Below are positions 57,914-64,000 of a stretch of DNA of 64,000 bases, piece by piece. This stretch comes from Acanthosepion esculentum (taxonomy: Eukaryota > Mollusca > Cephalopoda > Sepiida > Sepiidae), in contig OZ038495.1 in assembly GCA_964036315.1 (NCBI GenBank), positions 29,537,378 to 29,601,377 on the forward strand, written 5' to 3'. Within the stretch, counting starts at the first letter, position 1. The number at the start of each line of letters is the position of its first letter. Made by a program: the position numbers and the translations under genes. The notes beneath the pieces were generated by a model. The model did no database searches. It worked only from the letters and a program-made list of their open reading frames with translations, and was not told the DNA's origin.

Positions 57914-58120
57914 CTACGGCGTTTGCCGGCGGGTATATGCATCGAGCCAGGGCGCGAAGATGTCCTCTGGTTCATTTTGCACTCTGACCAGTCTAGATAA
58001 CCTTTTAAATGTTCGGAATATTGGAAATCTGAACTGGAATTGAAGTGAGCCATATAAAAGTATCATTAAAGCCATCACGAAGACTCTGAGAGTGCTGCAA
58101 TATTTAAGAGACATTTCCAC
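57914..58120 (-). CDS. Candidate small secreted peptide precursor (speculative)
   Basis: A 68-codon ATG-to-stop frame. Residues 11-25 are hydrophobic and uncharged after a short start, like a signal peptide or anchor (STLRVFVMALMILLYGSLQF). A basic linker with KR follows, then NEPEDIFAPWLDAYTRRQTP with RR near the end, so dibasic cleavage could release a short acidic peptide. Local base composition is more balanced than the surroundings. I do not recognise the sequence, and no exon signals or conservation can be shown here. Chance remains quite likely. Confidence 0.2.
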   Translation of the reverse strand: MEMSLKYCSTLRVFVMALMILLYGSLQFQFRFPIFRTFKRLSRLVRVQNEPEDIFAPWLDAYTRRQTP

Positions 58121-58692
58121 TGGATCTCCGAGGAAAACATTCAGATAAATACTATGTCAAAACACAGTGAACACATATTTCATTACAAGATAATTTTTAT
58201 GTCATTCAGAAGACGTTTTTAAAATTTAGACAAATCTTAAGATTGCTAAGCACGGCTATTGATTCAGGACTTTCCTTTCAATGATTTAGTTGCTTGGCGC
58301 CAGAAATATTCACTAATAATACATGGCTTGCCTTCATTTAAAGAAAATTGCATTTAGTTCACACTGAACAAGACTTTTTTCCGATTCTGAGATATTCTCT
58401 ATCTGATTATAATTTCTAATAACATGATTTGCTATTTAAGATAAAGGAAAATCCAGGGGAGACTATAACAGTGTAACTATTTTTTTTTAATTGATCTTCG
58501 ATTTAGGATGAATATATGTTTAGTTCCTTCAATTCTTTTGCTATTTCTCTTATATAAAATCTCTTTATTCTAAAGCTTATTATTGGCATTTACAGGAAAA
58601 ATAGTTTTTGTTGAAACCTTAAGGGGAAAATGAATATGTAAAACATTTATCATATTTAACATGAATTCAGTTTTATATTAGTACTCATATTA
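58121..58692. other. No recognisable feature
   Basis: AT-rich unique sequence before the TCTA array. Confidence 0.4.
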
Positions 58693-58758
58693 TCTATCTA
58701 TCTATCTACCTATCTATCTATCTAATTCTATTAATATCTAACTATCTCATTCTCTTCA

Positions 58759-58797
<39 letters not shown>

Positions 58798-58817
58798 ATA
58801 TCTATTTCATTCTGTTC

Positions 58818-58849
<32 letters not shown>

Positions 58850-59094
58850 TTCATTCTGTTCATATCTATCGATCTATCTATCTATTTCATTCTGTTCATA
58901 TCTATCTATCTATCTATCTATTTCATTCTGTTCATATCTATATATCTCTCTATCTCTCTATCTCTCTATCTATCTATCTATCTATCAAAATCTATTAATA
59001 ACTACCTATCTATCTCATTCTGTTCATATCTATCTATCTATGTATCTATTTCATTCTGTTTATAAGTATCTATCTATTTCATTCTGTTTATAAA

Positions 59095-59141
<47 letters not shown>

Positions 59142-59142
59142 G

Positions 59143-59173
<31 letters not shown>

Positions 59174-59270
59174 TTCATTCTGTTTATAACTATCTATATA
59201 TCTATCTATCTATTTCATTCTGTTTATAACTATCTATCTATCTATCTCCTGTTTATAGCTACCGGTCTAA
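58693..59270. repeat. (TCTA)n array with higher-order units
   Basis: TCTA repeats are broken at irregular intervals by TTTCATTCTGTT(C/T)ATA. That spacer recurs about ten times, making a higher-order repeat of about 45-110 bp. Confidence 0.95.
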
Positions 59271-60085
59271 CTATCTAGTTATGAATATATGCATAGATTT
59301 ACTGGTGTGCGTGTTTTATTTAATATTCCGTTGCCGACAACTTTGGAAATGAATCGAAGGCAAATAAAATGAATCATAAAATAACAAAACACATATACCG
59401 ACATTTTTCTCAGATTTAACAGTTTTCTTAAACGCAATGTAAACAGTTTTAAACGATACCGATACATCACTGCAGTATGAATAATTTATACCTAACAGAT
59501 ACGGCTACGATGAACATTTTCATGCAACTATTTTTTCAGTGAAGATCAGAACAAAAGTTAGTGTTTTTAAGTGAAATGCAAAGATAATAGTCAGATATTT
59601 TTACATAGGTTTATTCGACGCCATTTTCTTCCATAACCTTCCGCCATCTTAGCGATAGATTCATGATGCCATCCTCCCAGGATTTGGCGTCATTTTACAG
59701 AATTTTGTGCGGCTCAAGTTAAAATGAAAATTAATTTAAACACGTCGGCAACACTACGGTTTGTTATCCATATGTAAGTTCGATTTATCATCATTGTAAC
59801 ATAATGAAACAATTAATTAAACTTCCATGCTCTTTCTAGTATAAGTCTCAATTTACATTTAAATATTTCCTTCTGAAATACAACATATGACGAATCTAAT
59901 TTTTGTTATGTTTATTTGTATAGTCACAACGTCAGTTAAGATATATATGTTTTGTCCAACAGATATGAATTGACAACATATACCATTAAAAACCTATAAT
60001 GTGCTTAATATAAAAATGTCACTTTCCAGAGATTAATTCCATATTTAGTAGATTTCCTATCAAATTCTGCAGTATTAAAATATAT
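59271..60085. other. No recognisable feature
   Basis: Unique sequence. A phrase near 59610-59690 (CATAACCTTCCGCCATCTTAG) has the flavour of a mariner remnant but was not confirmed. Confidence 0.35.
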
Positions 60086-60303
60086 ACAGGATAGTTCGAA
60101 AGTCTTGTCACCCACTATCTAAAAGTATTGATAACAATAGAAGAACAAGTAATACAAAGCACATTTTCTGGATTCATTTTATTCACTTCCATTGACGGTG
60201 TCACGCATCAAGAAGATCTGTATGAAAACCATCATTTTCGTGCCAGCCATCAGAAAGAGAAAATTATGTTATATAGGGTGAGAAGACTTTCGGACCACAC
60301 TGT
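60086..60303. mobile_element. 218-bp TIR element
   Basis: Imperfect 28-bp inverted ends: ACAGGATAGTTCGAAAGTCT from 60086 and, reversed, ACAGTGTGGTCCGAAAGTCT from 60303, continuing T(G/C)TCACCC; 22 of 28 positions match. TA lies just outside each end, offset by one or two bases. The interior is non-coding. A mariner-derived non-autonomous element is likely. Confidence 0.65.
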
Positions 60304-60478
60304 GCTATTAGAAATCATATTTAGGAGTTACATCCTTTTAGTAACGAGTTTATATATTAGATCAAAATAAAGACAGACAAATGATAAGTTCCTTTTTAAT
60401 TGTGATTTTCCAAGCGTAGATTAGATGTGGCCGAAAGTATGGAGCACACAGTGAGGAAATAATTTCTAAGCGTAGTTT

Positions 60479-60540
60479 AGATGTGGCACAAGATGTGGCA
60501 CAAGATGTGGCACAAGATGTGGCACAAGATGTGGCACAAT
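60479..60540. repeat. 12-bp minisatellite, about 5 units
   Basis: GATGTGGCACAA repeated five times. The same word TGTGGCACAAGG occurs in each unit of the 50-kb hairpin array. Confidence 0.9.
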
Positions 60541-60546
60541 GTATGG

Positions 60547-60633
60547 GACACTCCGTAACGATCGATATCACTATTCAGTCGTAAACGTTTTAGCGAGACA
60601 AGCTTGCTAACCATTACACCACGCCGAGGTGCC
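60547..60633 (-). pseudogene. tRNA-like sequence (SINE head)
   Basis: The minus strand starts GGCACCTCGGCGTGGTGTAA, has A-box-like TAATGGTTAGCA and the anticodon-arm string TTGTCTCGCTAAA also found at 18342-18428. The T arm and 3' acceptor strand are degraded. The 12-bp minisatellite lies directly downstream on this strand and may be the SINE tail. Confidence 0.55.
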
Positions 60634-60648
60634 AAGTTCCTTTTTATA

Positions 60649-61835
60649 TACACCCCTGGTCAAAATCTTAAGACCAGATACAAAAGGGTTAAAAAATATA
60701 AAATACTGTTACTTTAATCAAAATATATTTGCGAATCATTTACATTTAATAAGAACATGTCAACAAACAAGTGGAAATTTTAAGCTTTTAATTGATTAAC
60801 TTAAACAAACATTAAGAGCTTTTTTTGGTTGGTCATAAAGATAAGACAATGTAAATAAAAATAGCAAATGAAGAACAATTAATGACAACGACAATTTAAT
60901 TCTCAGTATATCCTCGATTTTTGCGAATTAATTCGAAAATTCACTTTGGCATACACATTATTAACTTCTGCATGAGGGTGCTTGGGATGCTCGCCCAGGA
61001 TGCATAAACTGCAGTACGAAGAGCATCCACGGTTTCAAATTGCGATCCATGTTTATAAATATCCCTTGCCATCCATCCCCAAACATTCTCGATTGGTTTT
61101 CGATCTGGAGAGTGTTTTGGATTGCAGCAATGTCTTGCCGGAAAATCCAGTTTTCTCCCCATAGATGAGGGCCTTCAGTAATGAGCGATGCCTTTCTTAA
61201 CATGTCACTGTAACTAGCAGGTTTGACGACCTTTTACCTTCTATAACTCAAGAGTTCCATTGTGCGAACATTAACCCCAGACCATAACTGATCCACCTCC
61301 ATTGTTTCGTGTTGAGAAAATTTCTTTTGGGACATCTTTTGCATGCCAGTAACACTGAAACCGTCTGGGCCATCAAGATTGAATGTTTTTCTCGTCTGAA
61401 AACAATACTTTCCTCCATTTATCCACATTCCAAGTTTGATAATGGAAGCAAATTGTAAACAGGAGGTTTTATGGCGAAGAAGAAAATGAGGCCTCTGCAG
61501 CCCTTTCAAGTTCTTAAACATTCTGCCGTCGAATTGTTCGAGATATGCATTCTGCATCTATATTCGCTTTTATCTGATTTGATGTTAGGCTTGAATCTCT
61601 CTTAACTTCTCACCTAATGCGTCTGTCTAGAGATGTTGATATTTTATTGGGGTGACCGCTTGATTTTTTAGAAGTATACACATCCGGATTTTTAATGAAG
61701 TTAGCAATGACAGTTCTGCTACGGCCAATTTCATTTTCAATGGCTCTTTGTGAAAGACCACGTCTTTGAAATTCAACTATCTTGCCCTGTTAATATTTTA
61801 CGTTTAGCCATTTTTTTAAAATTTTACCCTTAGCC
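60649..61835 (-). mobile_element. Tc1-like transposon with transposase pseudogene
   Basis: The plus-strand left end reads TA then CACCCCTGGTCAAAATCTTA (60651 on), a typical Tc1-type terminus. On the minus strand, 61234-61557 encodes KTFNLDGPDGF (first half of the DDE core, with the Asp of the xFNLDGPDG motif) and an NxYLEQF-like block. 60941-61162 encodes the C-terminal part with DRKPIENVWGWMARDIYKHG, where the third acidic residue (E of PIENVW) is present. The N-terminal region near 61560-61830 is only partly readable. At least two frameshifts occur. The opposite terminal repeat was not found. Confidence 0.8.
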
Positions 61836-62413
61836 ATTTTAAAATCTGAAATTTAATAATGGAAATGAGCTACGTAAATGTTTAAGTATACCATGCGGCG
61901 TGCTGATATCGAAAACCATTGTGATTTAGCGAAACCTCATCGGATGGGTCATCAACATGACTGTGTACTCAGGCTGATCTTAAATAATTTGTGTAAAAGG
62001 GGGAGGGTTGTTTTCAATAGATAACAATAATACTACAGTTTTCTTCTAGCCAGGTCTGTTCGTAATATAACTGTTTATTTGTATTAAATTCTATAAGGTT
62101 TATTTTAATTGACTGGTATTTCAAGCGACTCCAAAGATTCACGGACACACCTCTCATCAGGATCAGATTGAATTCTTAACAAATATCTTATTTATACTCT
62201 ACATACGAAATGTTAATTAGAGATGTCAAATTAATTGGAAATTCAAAATTTGTACCGGCCTAAAATCGATTAAGAAACTTACAGCATTTAAATTTATTAT
62301 TTTATTTTATCTAATTAATTAGTATTACTGACTCCGAACATAAATCAAGTATTTAATATTAAAATTGTGACAAGTAAATGCCTAGTTTTCATAATTTTAT
62401 AATAGTACGCATA

Positions 62414-62418
<5 letters not shown>
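61836..62418. other. No recognisable gene
   Basis: A minus-strand CCTGATGAGAGGTGTGTCCG near 62134-62165 resembles the start of a hammerhead core, but stem II and GAAA do not fit. Confidence 0.35.
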
Positions 62419-62495
<77 letters not shown>

Positions 62496-62597
62496 AAAGA
62501 ACGATGAGATTTATAATTCAGAGTTCTTAGCATTTATTTTCATTTTTGAAAAACAGTGCTCGATACAACCGAAGAGTATAATATTATAACTGATTTT

Positions 62598-62637
<40 letters not shown>
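62419..62637. repeat. (TA)n microsatellites
   Basis: TA runs at 62419-62493 and 62610-62637. Confidence 0.95.
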
Positions 62638-62640
<3 letters not shown>

Positions 62641-63285
62641 CATTGCAACACCGGAATTCCCATGTTTCAAAACTGAAACTTCAATTCAAATTCAATCATA
62701 AAAATTAAACTTAAAATACAAAGTTTCGTTCCATTATCAAGCAATGCTAACAATAACATTTTAATAATTGATTTGCTTAATTTATAAGTCCAGACAAATT
62801 TGATATTTTTAGATGTTGAGGTTAAGGAAAATTCCACCTCATTTTTTCGAGTGTTAAGAGCTAACTTATTTAGAAAAATCATGTATCTAACGTATTGTAG
62901 CTATCAAGTCGGTCAAGGCAATGTTGGGGCTTCGGTATCTGTCTAATGATACAAACTTTTTTTTTTCAAGAAGACATTTGTGGTAGTGTCTATATTGCAA
63001 CACGTCGTCTGGGATACATAGCAAAACTTTTGACATTTTTATATTTCTTTTTTTTATTTCTTTTTTTTATTTTTATAAATTTCATTGACCATTTTTTCAA
63101 AAGGGGCATTCAAATATTTAATCACATTCTTAATATTTATATTTTTATTCGTACCGACTAAATATATTATATTTGATTCATTTACTAAATTGAGTAGATA
63201 TATGGTAATGTTAAAATTAATATATTAGAATCTAATTATGTATTCATAAACTATTTTATTTGTGATCAAATATAAATATGTTAGT
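62638..63285. other. No recognisable gene
   Basis: T-rich on the plus strand; possibly the 3' part of the Penelope element that follows, read on the minus strand. Confidence 0.4.
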
Positions 63286-63590
63286 TTTATTTTTTTCCAA
63301 ACATAGCTATTACTTAAGGAAAAAAATTGGCAATATCTACAAAATCTCGCTATTTCATTTCTTTGATTTAATAAATGTTTATTCCTCAGAAATTTAATAA
63401 TATTTAACTTTTCATGTATGCAAAAAGGACATGGGTCATTTAAAGATGTACATGTTCTTGTTTTTTTATTAATTTCCATTTTATTGTTGGTGCTTTATTG
63501 GTTTCTTTTAAATGCCAGAATTATTTAGATAAGGATGTCTAGTTGTGGTATTTAGTATTATTGAAAGAGCTTTGGTGTTGAATTTAAATT
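63286..63590 (-). pseudogene. Penelope-like GIY-YIG endonuclease C-terminal fragment
   Basis: The minus strand reads SSFNNTKYHN (near 63575), then LKETNKAPTIKWKLIKKTRT, then CPFCIHEKLNIIKFLRNKHL and LNQRNEIARFCRY. This is the characteristic end of the Penelope-associated nuclease: helix with (W/H)LKE, IKWKI strand, CxxCLxEK zinc-like knuckle, LLNKRNE and C(R/K)H. The GIY and YIG strands themselves are upstream and not seen. At least one stop lies between the first two blocks. Confidence 0.7.
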
Positions 63591-63606
63591 AAGATGGAGG
63601 TACCTA

Positions 63607-64000
<394 letters not shown>

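Noticed and set aside
62130..62170. Minus-strand CTGATGAGAGG, possible hammerhead
   Set aside because: Stem II would be only about three weak pairs and no cleavage triplet or stem I partner follows.

Overview
The window reads as a gene-poor, repeat-saturated stretch of an animal nuclear genome. It is strongly AT-rich, dense in (TA)n, (CA)n, (AAT)n and (GATA)n microsatellites, and packed with broken transposable elements of many classes. No multi-exon host protein gene was recognised. The mix (Penelope-like elements, an R4/Dong-like LINE with (TAA)n tails, Ty3/Gypsy, mariner/Tc1/pogo, Helitron, tRNA-derived repeats, very long TA/CA runs) fits a mollusc, most likely a cephalopod. That assignment is an inference from repeat style, not from a marker gene.

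Layout. 1-2.83 kb: two nearly identical tandem copies of a 1.4-kb unit containing a small inverted-repeat element. A complete hammerhead ribozyme fold lies just beyond, on the minus strand. 4.2-4.9 kb: a long GAA/TTC palindrome next to a 3' fragment of the R4/Dong-like LINE. 5.8-6.65 kb: one copy of an unnamed retro-repeat whose sister at 38.07-38.90 kb has an 11-bp target duplication. 7-12.3 kb: several LINE 3' fragments, a GC-rich hairpin repeat and a solo LTR with intact 5-bp target duplication. 12.8-13.4 kb: a class-II tRNA-like gene inside a direct/inverted repeat. 14.4-18.4 kb: a LINE fragment, a 5S rRNA-like sequence, a pogo-like element, a mariner and a tRNA-like sequence. 20.9-23.4 kb: a decayed minus-strand copy of the R4/Dong-like LINE.

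27.26-35.38 kb is a three-LTR Ty3/Gypsy composite (LTR, gag-rich copy, LTR, pol-rich copy, LTR). It sits in a host repeat whose uninterrupted paralogue lies at 36.4-37.1 kb, so the insertion point can be read directly. 37-39 kb is a degenerate array of about 82 bp carrying CRE-like TGACGTCA sites, interrupted by a LINE C-terminal fragment and by the 829-bp retro-repeat. 39.94-40.91 kb is an internally deleted mariner relative with Stowaway-like ends. 42.1 kb holds a Penelope RT fragment, 45.07-45.59 kb a short Helitron, and 46.90-48.07 kb fifteen copies of a 78-bp satellite. 49.74-50.55 kb is a second, better preserved GC-rich hairpin array. 53.95-56.96 kb is the best-preserved element: an R4/Dong-like LINE with reverse transcriptase, zinc finger and restriction-like endonuclease, broken by one in-frame stop and flanked by (AAT)n on both sides. 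58.7-59.3 kb is a TCTA array, 60.1-61.8 kb a small TIR element plus a Tc1 pseudogene, and 63.3-63.6 kb a Penelope GIY-YIG fragment.

Nothing here forms a host pathway; the parts relate to one another as mobile elements inserting into, copying and disrupting each other. The items most worth following are the hammerhead fold, the GC-rich hairpin arrays, the three-LTR composite with its empty-site paralogue, the R4/Dong-like family in TAA repeats, the tRNA-like gene in a palindrome, the 78-bp satellite and the CRE-like array.
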